Position numbers and translations under genes: made by a program. From Spirochaetaceae bacterium (GTDB taxonomy: Bacteria; Spirochaetota; Spirochaetia; Treponematales; Breznakiellaceae): DNA of 6,897 nucleotides. Within the stretch, counting starts at the first letter, position 1. Each line of letters begins with the position of its first letter. A model generated the notes under the pieces. It was not told the DNA's origin and did no database searches. It saw only the letters and a program-made list of their open reading frames with translations. This document shows positions 1 to 6,741 of this stretch, in pieces. The stretch is from the NCBI GenBank assembly GCA_031279895.1, contig JAITHR010000001.1, positions 1-6,897 on the forward strand, given 5' to 3'.

Positions 1-10
1 GAAAAGAGTA

Positions 11-69
11 TCGACAAATAAAATAAATAGATATATACTTTGAAAAAGTATGCCCTATGACGGTATACT
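11..69 (+). promoter_or_regulatory. Two tandem sigma70-like promoters for glgC
   Basis: The proximal promoter has TTGAAA at 40-45, an 18-bp spacer and TATACT at 64-69, which predicts a transcript start near 76 and a leader of about 28 nt. A second, weaker match lies directly upstream: TCGACA at 11-16, a 17-bp spacer and TATACT at 34-39. The surrounding DNA is very A+T-rich, so the distal match could be chance. The proximal promoter lies across an upstream in-frame ATG at 57, which argues that this ATG is not the glgC start. Confidence 0.55.
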
Positions 70-92
70 TACAGATTGTCTTGCGATTGTAT

Positions 93-99
93 AAGGAGG
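93..99 (+). promoter_or_regulatory. Ribosome binding site deciding the glgC start
   Basis: AAGGAGG lies 5 nt before the ATG at 105. The alternative in-frame ATG at 57 has no Shine-Dalgarno sequence and would add 16 residues not expected in this family. This site therefore fixes the start at 105. Confidence 0.85.
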
Positions 100-104
100 C
101 GTAT

Positions 105-1376
105 ATGGCTGAAGTCTTATCTATTGTATTAGGAGGCGGAAAGGGAACAAGGCTGTTTCCGTTGACCCAGGCCAGGGCCAAACCAGCCGTTCCTTTCGGG
201 GGAAAATTCAGACTGGTTGATATACCTATCTCAAATTGTATCAACGCCAATTTGCGGCAGATATACATACTGACCCAGTTCAATTCGGCGTCGCTCCACC
301 TGCACCTTTCCCAAACCTATATATTCGACACTTTCTCAAACGGATTTGTCGAAATCCTCGCGGCGGAACAGTCCTTTGACCATTCCGGCTGGTACGAGGG
401 AACGGCTGACGCGGTACGGAAGAATCTGATACACTTCAGAAACCAAAAGCCGGGGTATTACCTTATTCTGTCGGGAGACCAGCTTTACCGGATGGACCTG
501 CGGGATTTTCTTGCCAAGCACAAGGAGTCCGGCGCGGCTATCACGATCGCCTGCACCGCGGTAAGCCGGGAAGACGCGAGCCAGCTTGGGATACTCAAGG
601 TAAATAAAAGTAATACGATTACCGAATTTTTTGAAAAGCCGGGTCCCACGCGGGATATTACCGATTTCAAAGCGCCTGCGGAACTGTGGGCTGACAAGAA
701 TAAGGAAGACCGGTTTCTTGGGTCCATGGGGATATACGTGTTCAACGCCAAAGCCATGGAAGAGTGCCTTGCCAACGAGCTTACCGATTTCGGCAAAGAG
801 ATAATTCCGGCGGCCATCGGCAAGGTGAAGGTCAACGCCTATCTCTTTGACGGATACTGGGAAGACATCGGGACCATCAAAAACTTTTACGAGGCAAACC
901 TTGAACTTACAAGCCTGCGCCCGCGGTTTGACATCTATAACGAGGAGCGGCCTATTTATACGCACATGCGTAACCTGCCGCCTTCAAAGATGAACTCCAG
1001 CAATATAAACCACTCGATTGCCGCCGAAGGGTGCATCATTACGAACGCCTCGATAAACAACTCCCTTATCGGGATACGAACCATCATCGAGCCGGGCGCG
1101 AGTTTGAACGGGGTGATTTGTATGGGCGCGGACTATTACGAATCGGAAATCAAGAAGCAGCAGAACGCCGAAGCGCGGCTTCCGAATGTCGGCATCGGGC
1201 GGGGGGCCATCATCAAAGGGGCGATTATTGATAAAAATGCGTGTATCGGCGAGAACAGCCGTATCGGGGTGGATCCGCTTGACCGCAATGACGGGAATTA
1301 CGGGCAATACTATATTATAGACGGCATCATCGTCATACCAAAGAACACCATTCTCTATCCCGGAACACAAATCTAA
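105..1376 (+). CDS. glgC: Glucose-1-phosphate adenylyltransferase (ADP-glucose pyrophosphorylase)
   Basis: This enzyme makes ADP-glucose and pyrophosphate from ATP and glucose-1-phosphate, the committed step of bacterial glycogen synthesis, in the cytoplasm. The 423-residue product has the usual family length. Visible motifs are the nucleotide-binding loop GGGKGTRLFPLT (10-21), FGGKFRLVDIPISNC (31-45), WYEGTADAV (96-104), the catalytic SGDQLYRMD (123-131, D125), the sugar-phosphate FEKP (K178) and GYWEDIGTI (250-258). From about residue 291 a left-handed beta-helix region follows, with hexapeptide-like repeats. The C-terminal half (GADYYESE, AIIDKNACIG, DGIIVIPKN) resembles the cyanobacterial/plant subfamily more than the enterobacterial one. 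K377 and K413 sit where the 3-phosphoglycerate-binding lysines lie in cyanobacterial enzymes (from recall, not aligned). The gene appears monocistronic, with its own promoter and a terminator just after the stop. No other glycogen gene is in the window. Confidence 0.96.
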   Translation: MAEVLSIVLGGGKGTRLFPLTQARAKPAVPFGGKFRLVDIPISNCINANLRQIYILTQFNSASLHLHLSQTYIFDTFSNGFVEILAAEQSFDHSGWYEGTADAVRKNLIHFRNQKPGYYLILSGDQLYRMDLRDFLAKHKESGAAITIACTAVSREDASQLGILKVNKSNTITEFFEKPGPTRDITDFKAPAELWADKNKEDRFLGSMGIYVFNAKAMEECLANELTDFGKEIIPAAIGKVKVNAYLFDGYWEDIGTIKNFYEANLELTSLRPRFDIYNEERPIYTHMRNLPPSKMNSSNINHSIAAEGCIITNASINNSLIGIRTIIEPGASLNGVICMGADYYESEIKKQQNAEARLPNVGIGRGAIIKGAIIDKNACIGENSRIGVDPLDRNDGNYGQYYIIDGIIVIPKNTILYPGTQI

Positions 1377-1382
1377 AAGACA

Positions 1383-1420
1383 AGGGGCGCGTGGCGTATC
1401 CGCCGCACGCCCCCTCTTTC
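1383..1420. terminator. Bidirectional intrinsic terminator between glgC and eno
   Basis: A large GC-rich inverted repeat (arms about 1383-1396 and 1401-1415, loop TATC, one mismatch, one bulge and a G-U pair) starts 7 nt after the glgC stop. On the plus strand it is followed by CTCTTTC. On the minus strand it is followed by TTGTCTTTT. It can therefore serve glgC and eno in the two directions, although neither U-tract is perfect. Confidence 0.75.
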
Positions 1421-1441
1421 ATTACAAATCATTACGAAAGC

Positions 1442-2773
<1,332 letters not shown>

Positions 2774-2858
2774 TCACCCGCGCTTAAAGCCGGGGACGTG
2801 TCCCTGTCGGGCCGCGTCAGACGGCGCTCAAGTCCCCTTACTGCGCGAGTATGCCACA

Positions 2859-2887
2859 AGAATAACGAAACATACCCAACAAGTCAA
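2859..2887 (-). promoter_or_regulatory. Sigma70-type promoter of eno
   Basis: Read on the minus strand: TTGACT (2882-2887), a 17-bp spacer and TATTCT (2859-2864). Spacing is optimal and both hexamers are close to consensus. The start of transcription should be near 2852, leaving about 100 nt of leader before the ATG. Confidence 0.8.
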
Positions 2888-2907
2888 GCGCTTTACTCCA
2901 CGCGGAC

Positions 2908-2943
2908 CGGTCGTTTCACCGTTTCGTTTGACACTTTCGACCG
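2908..2943. repeat. Inverted CGGTCG/CGACCG half-sites around the acyltransferase -35 box
   Basis: CGGTCG at 2908-2913 is the exact reverse complement of CGACCG at 2938-2943. The half-site centres are 30 bp apart, about three helical turns, and flank the -35 element at 2928-2933. The left half-site overlaps the palindrome GACCGGTC (2905-2912). The arrangement is operator-like, but six-base arms in a 213-bp spacer can occur by chance. Confidence 0.3.
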
Positions 2944-2957
2944 CGTTGGTTTATAAT
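2928..2957 (+). promoter_or_regulatory. Consensus sigma70 promoter of the acyltransferase gene
   Basis: TTGACA (2928-2933) and TATAAT (2952-2957) match consensus exactly, with an 18-bp spacer. The -10 box ends only 8 nt before the ATG at 2966, so transcription should begin at about 2964-2966. The mRNA would be leaderless or nearly so. This promoter and that of eno are back to back, with 40 bp between their -35 boxes. Confidence 0.85.
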
Positions 2958-2965
2958 TTGAAATA

Positions 2966-3856
2966 ATGGAAACTTTAAGCGCTTCATTTAAGGATATTAT
3001 TAAACAAGTAGTAGCCCTCTCCACCTCATCAACCCATGTAACCGAGCAAAACGTCTACCAGAGCGGCCACGAAGAGGCGCTCCCCCTTATAGATACTATC
3101 ATTGACGCGCTCGTTCTCCCCGGTTCCGGCATTGACGGCATGGAGAGCCTCCGCGAGTTATTGGGATTAGCGCGGCAGGGGAAATCCTGCCTCCTCCTTC
3201 TGGAGCATTACAGCAACATGGATCTGCCGGTTTTCTCCTATCTCTTGCGAAAAGACACGGAACGGGGCGGCACGGAGCGGGGCGGCAAGGAAATAGCCGA
3301 CGCGCTGGTGGCTATTGCGGGGATGAAGCTCAACGAGGCAAGTCCCACGGTGGCCGCGTTTACCGGCGCGTATACGCGGATTGTTATCTATCCAAGCCGA
3401 TCCCTCCAAGGGCTTGACGCGGAACGGGACAGAGCGGAAATCATTCGGAGCAACGCTATCAATCGGGCCGCTATGAAGGCGCTCCTTGAGGTGAAAACCC
3501 GGGGGAAGCTTATTTTGGTCTTTCCTTCGGGAACCCGCTACCGCCCGTGGGATCCGAGCACCAAGAAAGGGGTGCGGGAGATAGACTCGTATATTAAATC
3601 GTTTGATTATATGTGCTTGGTGGGAATAAACGGCGAGCTCCTCCATGTGGGGTCCGGGGATATGATGGACGACTATGTGAGTCAAGACAGAGTGCGGTTT
3701 TCCGTTAGTCCGGTGCTTTCCTGCGGGGATTTTAGGAATCAGGCCCGCGCCCGAGCGGAAGAGGCCGGCATCGAGGACAAAAAGCAGGCGGCGGCGGACG
3801 CGATTATGGAACAGCTCCAGGTCATACACGACCGGTCTCAACGCCCGCAGGCATAG
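2966..3856 (+). CDS. Putative glycerol-3-phosphate / lysophosphatidate acyltransferase
   Basis: A member of the PlsC/LPLAT acyltransferase superfamily, which moves a fatty acyl group from a thioester carrier to a glycerolipid precursor in phospholipid synthesis. The HX4D catalytic motif is EHYSNMD (H81, D86). The acceptor-phosphate motif is FPSGTR (186-191), followed by YRPWDPSTKKGV. The segment AGMKLNEASPTV to YTRIVIYPSRS (118-145) matches the layout of soluble chloroplast/chlamydial glycerol-3-phosphate acyltransferases, as I recall them. I see no transmembrane helix or signal peptide in the 296 residues, so a soluble or peripheral enzyme is likely. A 1-acyl-glycerol-3-phosphate substrate cannot be excluded. 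No Shine-Dalgarno sequence precedes the ATG, and I found no better start with one before H81. It converges on fprA with a 58-bp spacer in which I see no convincing terminator. Confidence 0.82.
   Translation: METLSASFKDIIKQVVALSTSSTHVTEQNVYQSGHEEALPLIDTIIDALVLPGSGIDGMESLRELLGLARQGKSCLLLLEHYSNMDLPVFSYLLRKDTERGGTERGGKEIADALVAIAGMKLNEASPTVAAFTGAYTRIVIYPSRSLQGLDAERDRAEIIRSNAINRAAMKALLEVKTRGKLILVFPSGTRYRPWDPSTKKGVREIDSYIKSFDYMCLVGINGELLHVGSGDMMDDYVSQDRVRFSVSPVLSCGDFRNQARARAEEAGIEDKKQAAADAIMEQLQVIHDRSQRPQA
3257..3286 (+). repeat. In-frame 15-bp tandem duplication inside the acyltransferase gene
   Basis: Two 15-bp units (3257-3271 and 3272-3286) differ at one base and encode TERGG twice (residues 98-107). 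They lie between the HX4D motif and the next conserved block, probably in a surface loop. This suggests a recent slippage duplication that kept the frame. Confidence 0.8.
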
Positions 3857-3914
3857 GGGCGGGGGCGTCTAACCGTACCCTGCCCTACCTTACAACCGCA
3901 GAGAAAAGCGGGGT

Positions 3915-5126
3915 TTAGGCGCGGACGGCGCGGGCGAGTTCTTTGCCGCGCTCTTCCAGTATTGCCGCGTCTTGGTCGCTCGGTGCGCCGGACCATTCGT
4001 AGGGTTCCAGACTTTTCCATTTAAGGTCCCCAATGGCCGCCTCATACTCTTTTTGCGCGCCTCCCACCCAGCCCCAGGAGCCGATGCGGAGCACCGTCTT
4101 ATGGTAGAGGTGCTTGCGCCGGAATATATCGAGCGCGTATGCCATAGGGGGAAACATGGCGTATTCATAGGTCGGCATGGCAAGAACCAGCCCCGCGCTC
4201 TTGAAAGCGGCGGTCAGAATATAGGAGATATTGTCATTCGGCACCTGATGGATCGTTGTGGGAACCCCCTGGCTCTCGATGCCTTTACGCACCGCATCAA
4301 GCCCTTTTTGCGTGTTGCCGTACATAGAACCCCAGATAACGGCGATCTCCCGCTCCGCGGCGCCTTTGGAATACGAGGCGTAGCGCAGATACCGGTCGAT
4401 AATCGTCTTCGCGTTCGTGCGCCATACCATACCGTGGCTGGGGGCCACGCACGAAACAGCGAGATTTGACAGCTTCTGTATACCCCGTTCCACAAAAATC
4501 GAGAAAGACGACACGATATTGGCGTAATACCGGAGGGTTTCTCTTTCAAACTCCTCATGTTCCGCCTTGTTAAACTCATCGTCAAAAAGCCGTCCGCCTA
4601 AGGCGCCGAAAGATCCGAAGGCGTCGCAGGAAAAAAGAGTGCCGGAAGAAGCCTCCCAGGTAACCATCGTTTCGGGCCAGTGTATATTCGGCGTCTCGAA
4701 AAAGGTCAGAACCTTCCCGCCGCCGAGGTCGAGGGTTTCCCCGTCTTTCACGGCCCGAAGCGCCGAGTCTATCTTGTCTATCTTATAGAAAGATTTAACC
4801 AGTTTGATACCTTTAGCGGTGGATATAATCTGCGCCTGCGGATTTTTCCGCAGGAATTCCCTAAGCCAGCCGGTATGATCCGGCTCAAGGTGGTTCAGGA
4901 TAAGATAATCCACGGTGCCGAACTCGGGGGCCAGGGTCTTTTCCATCTGAGAAATCGCCTCCGGCTGGTCCTGCACAAGGTCAATGAGCGCGGTTTTTTC
5001 ACCTTTCACCACATAAGTATTCAGGGAAAAGCCCTTAGGAATAGGCCAGATGCCTTCAAATAAATCCGCAGTGCGAATATCCACCGGAATACAGCGGATA
5101 GCGTCAGAAATAGCGTGTGTTTTCAT
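3915..5126 (-). CDS. fprA: Flavodiiron protein (A-type flavoprotein, O2/NO reductase)
   Basis: Flavodiiron proteins reduce O2 to water and/or NO to N2O in the cytoplasm of anaerobes, taking electrons from rubredoxin or a similar donor. The 403-residue product has the minimal two-domain form. The N-terminal metallo-beta-lactamase-like domain (about 1-250) carries the diiron ligands H79, E81 and D83 in HLEPDH (79-84), H149 in NIHWPET, D168 in SCDAFG and H231 in PSHGMVW. The set appears complete. The C-terminal flavodoxin domain (about 260-400) has the FMN phosphate loop GSMYGNT (266-272), MPTYEYAMFPP (317-327) and GSWGWVGG (349-356). There is no fused rubredoxin domain, so the donor is separate and not in this window. 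The start at 5126 follows AAAAGG (5136-5141) by 9 nt. The frame stays open to 5198, but that part is a basic stretch unlike the family. I see no clear promoter in the 126 bp upstream, so read-through from the cheY-like gene is possible. Confidence 0.95.
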   Translation of the reverse strand: MKTHAISDAIRCIPVDIRTADLFEGIWPIPKGFSLNTYVVKGEKTALIDLVQDQPEAISQMEKTLAPEFGTVDYLILNHLEPDHTGWLREFLRKNPQAQIISTAKGIKLVKSFYKIDKIDSALRAVKDGETLDLGGGKVLTFFETPNIHWPETMVTWEASSGTLFSCDAFGSFGALGGRLFDDEFNKAEHEEFERETLRYYANIVSSFSIFVERGIQKLSNLAVSCVAPSHGMVWRTNAKTIIDRYLRYASYSKGAAEREIAVIWGSMYGNTQKGLDAVRKGIESQGVPTTIHQVPNDNISYILTAAFKSAGLVLAMPTYEYAMFPPMAYALDIFRRKHLYHKTVLRIGSWGWVGGAQKEYEAAIGDLKWKSLEPYEWSGAPSDQDAAILEERGKELARAVRA

Positions 5127-5146
5127 TTTCCATAACCTTTTGAAGT

Positions 5147-5185
5147 GAAACGCCAAAGCGCGTCGGCGTTTTGCGTACACCGCCG
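5147..5185 (-). promoter_or_regulatory. Leader hairpin with a competing alternative stem before fprA
   Basis: On the minus strand AAACGCC (5165-5171) pairs with GGCGTTT (5148-5154) across a 10-nt loop. The right arm ends about 6 nt before the fprA Shine-Dalgarno sequence. The left arm can instead pair, as CGCCG (5164-5168), with CGGCG (5181-5185), so the stems exclude each other. An 8-bp direct repeat, CAAAGCGC on the plus strand, occurs at 5154-5161 and 5189-5196. No U-run follows, so it is not a clear terminator. Control of ribosome access, or no function, are both possible. Confidence 0.4.
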
Positions 5186-5223
5186 CGGCAAAGCGCACCC
5201 TGTTTTTGTTCTTTTCGGCGGTT

Positions 5224-5259
5224 TTTCAACGATTTCAACGATTTCAGCGGTCTTAACGA
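5224..5259. repeat. Four tandem 9-bp units at the 3' end of the cheY-like gene
   Basis: Units on the plus strand are TTTCAACGA (5224-5232), TTTCAACGA (5233-5241), TTTCAGCGG (5242-5250) and TCTTAACGA (5251-5259). The first two are identical and the others diverged. The last unit contains the end and stop codon (5253-5255) of the cheY-like gene. Because 9 is a multiple of 3, the array may come from repeated slippage at the gene's end. Confidence 0.7.
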
Positions 5260-5663
5260 TTGGAAGCGTGTAATACCGCGACAATTCGTTCTAATACTTT
5301 TTTCCTGTCCAAGGGCTTCACGATGAAACCTTTGGCGCCTATGAAAATGGCTTTCTTGACGAGATCTTCTTTTCCCAGGGCGCTGATCATAAGCACCACC
5401 GCCTCTTTGTCAAAGGCGATTATCTTTTCCAGCGCGGCAATCCCGTCCATTTTCGGCATGGTTATATCCATCGTAACCAGATCAACGTTCGGATACATTT
5501 CCTGATACCGTTCCACGCCAAACGCGCCGTTTTCGGCGGTTCCCGCCACCTCGAATCCTTCGGAGGTGAGAATTTGACTAAGCTGTTTGGCGATAAATAC
5601 TGAATCGTCTATTACGAGAACCCGATACGGTCTCCCGTCGTTTCGTAATCCCAAAGCACCCAT
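5253..5663 (-). CDS. Single-domain CheY-like response regulator
   Basis: A 136-residue receiver domain with no output domain. The acidic pair is D19-D20, the phosphoacceptor is D66 (TMDITMP), the switch Ser is S94 (MISALG) and the conserved Lys is K116 (IVKPLD). All phosphorylation residues are present, so it should accept phosphate from a CheA-type kinase. Over about 120 residues it is roughly 70% identical to the second regulator (6089-6529) by hand count, and the similarity includes the short N-terminal lead DGxPYR. The ATG follows GAAGAGGG (5674-5681) by 10 nt. fprA lies 126 bp downstream on the same strand and may be co-transcribed. A terminator upstream (5738-5774) separates it from the other regulator, so it should have its own promoter, but I could not identify a good one. 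It may bind the flagellar switch or act as a phosphate sink. Confidence 0.92.
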   Translation of the reverse strand: MGALGLRNDGRPYRVLVIDDSVFIAKQLSQILTSEGFEVAGTAENGAFGVERYQEMYPNVDLVTMDITMPKMDGIAALEKIIAFDKEAVVLMISALGKEDLVKKAIFIGAKGFIVKPLDRKKVLERIVAVLHASNR

Positions 5664-5698
5664 CCCTCTATAACCCTCTTCATTAGAAACGCAGACAT

Positions 5699-5717
5699 TT
5701 TCCGCCGTCAGGCGAAA
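5699..5717 (-). promoter_or_regulatory. Small hairpin in the leader of the cheY-like gene
   Basis: On the minus strand TTTCGCC (5711-5717) pairs with GGCG and AAA (5699-5706) around loop TGAC, with one bulged G. It lies about 35 nt before the start codon. No U-tract follows, so it is not a terminator; it may shape or stabilise the 5' UTR. Confidence 0.35.
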
Positions 5718-5737
5718 TTTCCCTTAATACAGGGGTT

Positions 5738-5774
5738 TAAAACCAAAAAGAGGGTAACAAACGGTGTACCCCCT
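5738..5774 (-). terminator. Minus-strand intrinsic terminator between cheY and the cheY-like gene
   Basis: On the minus strand AGGGGGTA (5767-5774) pairs with TACCCTCT (5749-5756): 8 bp including one G-U, with a 10-nt loop. The sequence that follows is TTTTTGGTTTT. This is a good rho-independent terminator for transcripts arriving from cheY or from a promoter within 5775-6088. It implies that the downstream cheY-like gene is transcribed separately. Confidence 0.75.
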
Positions 5775-5882
5775 TTATTCCATCCTTATCTATCCTTCCG
5801 CTCCTGTCCATTACCTTCTTTCCATTTGTAGCAGATGCCCGCGGACCCGATACTCTCTTGCTTTCATCTCCGTTTCAAGGGC

Positions 5883-5941
5883 GGCGGCTCCCGTTATGAG
5901 GCATCCGTTTCACAGACGGTTTACCGGGCCGCCTCTTTTTT
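5883..5941 (+). other. Long-range GC-rich stem followed by a T-run
   Basis: GGCGGC plus CCG (5883-5893, two bases bulged) can pair with CGGGCCGCC (5925-5933). Inside the loop is a smaller hairpin, CCGT (5905-5908) with ACGG (5916-5919). On the plus strand the outer stem is followed by CT and six T (5936-5941), which is terminator-like. However, no plus-strand gene lies upstream and the loop is about 31 nt. It could instead be structure within a minus-strand RNA. Confidence 0.35.
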
Positions 5942-6088
5942 CAAAGGCACACCCCCACTCTCTCTTATACGGACGCCTTTGGAGGCGCGGATGGTTTCTC
6001 TCTCACTTTCAAGGACATTCATACGCCGCGGCAGATAAACAGCGCGAAACAATTTCTTCCATACAGTCAGTCGGTCTACGGAACCGCT

Positions 6089-6529
6089 TTAGCGTTTTAA
6101 GATAGATATAACCCGCTCCAGCACCTTTCGTCTATCCAGCGGTTTCACGATATAGCTTTTCGCGCCGGTAAGAAGGCATTTTTTCACCACCTCTTCTTTT
6201 CCCAGGGCGCTGACCATAATGACCACCGCGTTTTTGTCAAACTCCAGTATTTTTTCCAGCGCGGTAACCCCGTCCATTACGGGCATCGTAATATCCATCG
6301 TAACCAGATCAACTCGCGGGTGCATTTCCTTGTATCGGTCTAATCCTTGAGCGCCGTCCGCGGCGGTCCCCAACACCTCAAATCCCTCGGAAGTAAAAAT
6401 CTGACTAAGCTGTTTTGCAATAAACATGGAATCATCGACCACAAGGATCCGGTACGGGCTGCCATCGGGCCGCAATCCCTCTGGAACTTTTTCATCGCCA
6501 CTACCCGGAAGATCAGTCTTTGCTATCAT
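6089..6529 (-). CDS. cheY: Chemotaxis response regulator CheY
   Basis: A 146-residue single-domain receiver. It has a 26-residue N-terminal extension before the first strand (YRILVVDDS, D32-D33), the phosphoacceptor D79 (TMDITMP), switch Ser S107 (MVSALG) and Lys K129 (IVKPLD). By homology, CheA phosphorylates it and CheY-P binds the flagellar switch protein FliM. The N-terminus MIAKTDLPG and the length resemble treponemal CheY as I recall it. The start at 6529 is chosen because AGGAG (6538-6542) lies 8 nt before it; an in-frame ATG at 6559 has only a poor, too-close GAGG. Treponemal cheY usually follows cheA, cheW and cheX; here no such gene is visible, and a promoter sits directly upstream. 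It is about 70% identical to the regulator at 5253-5663. Confidence 0.92.
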   Translation of the reverse strand: MIAKTDLPGSGDEKVPEGLRPDGSPYRILVVDDSMFIAKQLSQIFTSEGFEVLGTAADGAQGLDRYKEMHPRVDLVTMDITMPVMDGVTALEKILEFDKNAVVIMVSALGKEEVVKKCLLTGAKSYIVKPLDRRKVLERVISILKR

Positions 6530-6554
6530 GCGGTACACTCCTCTAAACGAACTA

Positions 6555-6606
6555 CCCATTGCCTCAAGGCACGGGCTTCCTGCTCAATGCTTACAGTATC
6601 GGCAGG
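6555..6606 (-). promoter_or_regulatory. Two hairpins in the cheY mRNA leader
   Basis: Read on the minus strand, CCTGC (6602-6606) can pair with GCAGG (6579-6583). Next, CCC and TGCC pair with GGCA and GGG (6555-6575) around loop TTGA, with small internal mismatches. The second hairpin encloses the unused upstream ATG (6557-6559), which would help direct ribosomes to the start at 6529. I recognise no known riboswitch. Confidence 0.4.
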
Positions 6607-6636
6607 CTATCCCCATAGTCCCTACGGTTTAGGAAA

Positions 6637-6666
6637 ATACTACAGTTCCTTTACGCACCTTGTCAA
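6637..6666 (-). promoter_or_regulatory. Sigma70-type promoter of cheY
   Basis: Read on the minus strand: TTGACA (6661-6666), an 18-bp spacer and TAGTAT (6637-6642). The -35 box matches consensus and the -10 box differs at two positions. Transcription should start near 6630, giving a leader of about 100 nt. It indicates that cheY is expressed on its own, not only as part of an upstream chemotaxis operon. Confidence 0.75.
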
Positions 6667-6708
6667 GTTATGTGCATACAAGCCGCTTGCTTTGTCTTTT
6701 ACACGTTG

Positions 6709-6741
6709 CCGTCTGCCCCCCGTCTGCCCCCCGTCTGCCCC
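6709..6741. repeat. Three exact tandem copies of an 11-bp unit, G-rich on the minus strand
   Basis: CCGTCTGCCCC is repeated three times without change (6709-6719, 6720-6730, 6731-6741), followed by CGG. The unit length is about one helical turn. On the minus strand it gives three runs of five or six G separated by CAGAC, with GG pairs at both ends. It starts about 43 bp upstream of the cheY -35 box. Confidence 0.9.

Larger units (their letters stand above)
5664..6088. other. Gene-free 425-bp stretch between the two response regulators
   Basis: I see no convincing gene here. A plus-strand open frame (5764-6105) gives a protein rich in Arg, Ser, His and Pro, has no ribosome binding site and runs into cheY. 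Minus-strand frames of 33 codons (5921-6022) and 18 codons (5811-5867) also lack good ribosome binding sites. None of the minus frames I read looks like a decayed CheY copy. The stretch holds a strong minus-strand terminator (5738-5774), a long-range stem (5883-5933) and a short hairpin (5699-5717). It may be the 3' UTR of cheY, a small RNA, or the leader of the cheY-like gene. Confidence 0.6.

Noticed and set aside
57..104. Upstream in-frame start for glgC at 57
   Set aside because: It has no ribosome binding site, overlaps the predicted promoter, and adds residues atypical of the family; the ATG at 105 has a strong AAGGAGG.
336..965. 209-codon open frame antisense to glgC
   Set aside because: Lies entirely within the well-supported glgC gene and encodes a basic, motif-free protein.
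3167..3841. 224-codon open frame antisense to the acyltransferase gene
   Set aside because: Overlaps a gene with both acyltransferase motifs; its product shows nothing recognisable.
3857..3914. Terminator between the convergent acyltransferase and fprA genes
   Set aside because: Only a 4-bp CCGC/GCGG stem (3896-3899 with 3908-3911) is visible, with no U-tract on either strand.
5127..5198. N-terminal extension of the flavodiiron protein to an ATG at 5198
   Set aside because: The extra 24 residues are Arg/Ala-rich and unlike the family, and a better-placed ribosome binding site precedes the ATG at 5126.
5921..6062. Two overlapping short minus-strand frames (17 and 33 codons) after cheY
   Set aside because: They overlap in a way that could suggest translational coupling, but neither has a ribosome binding site and neither product is recognisable.
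5764..6105. 113-codon plus-strand open frame between the response regulators
   Set aside because: No ribosome binding site, odd composition, overlap with the cheY 3' end, and the plus-strand stem plus T-run lies inside it.
6530..6559. cheY start at the ATG at 6559
   Set aside because: Its only Shine-Dalgarno-like sequence is 2 nt away and it lies in a predicted hairpin; the start at 6529 has AGGAG at 8 nt.
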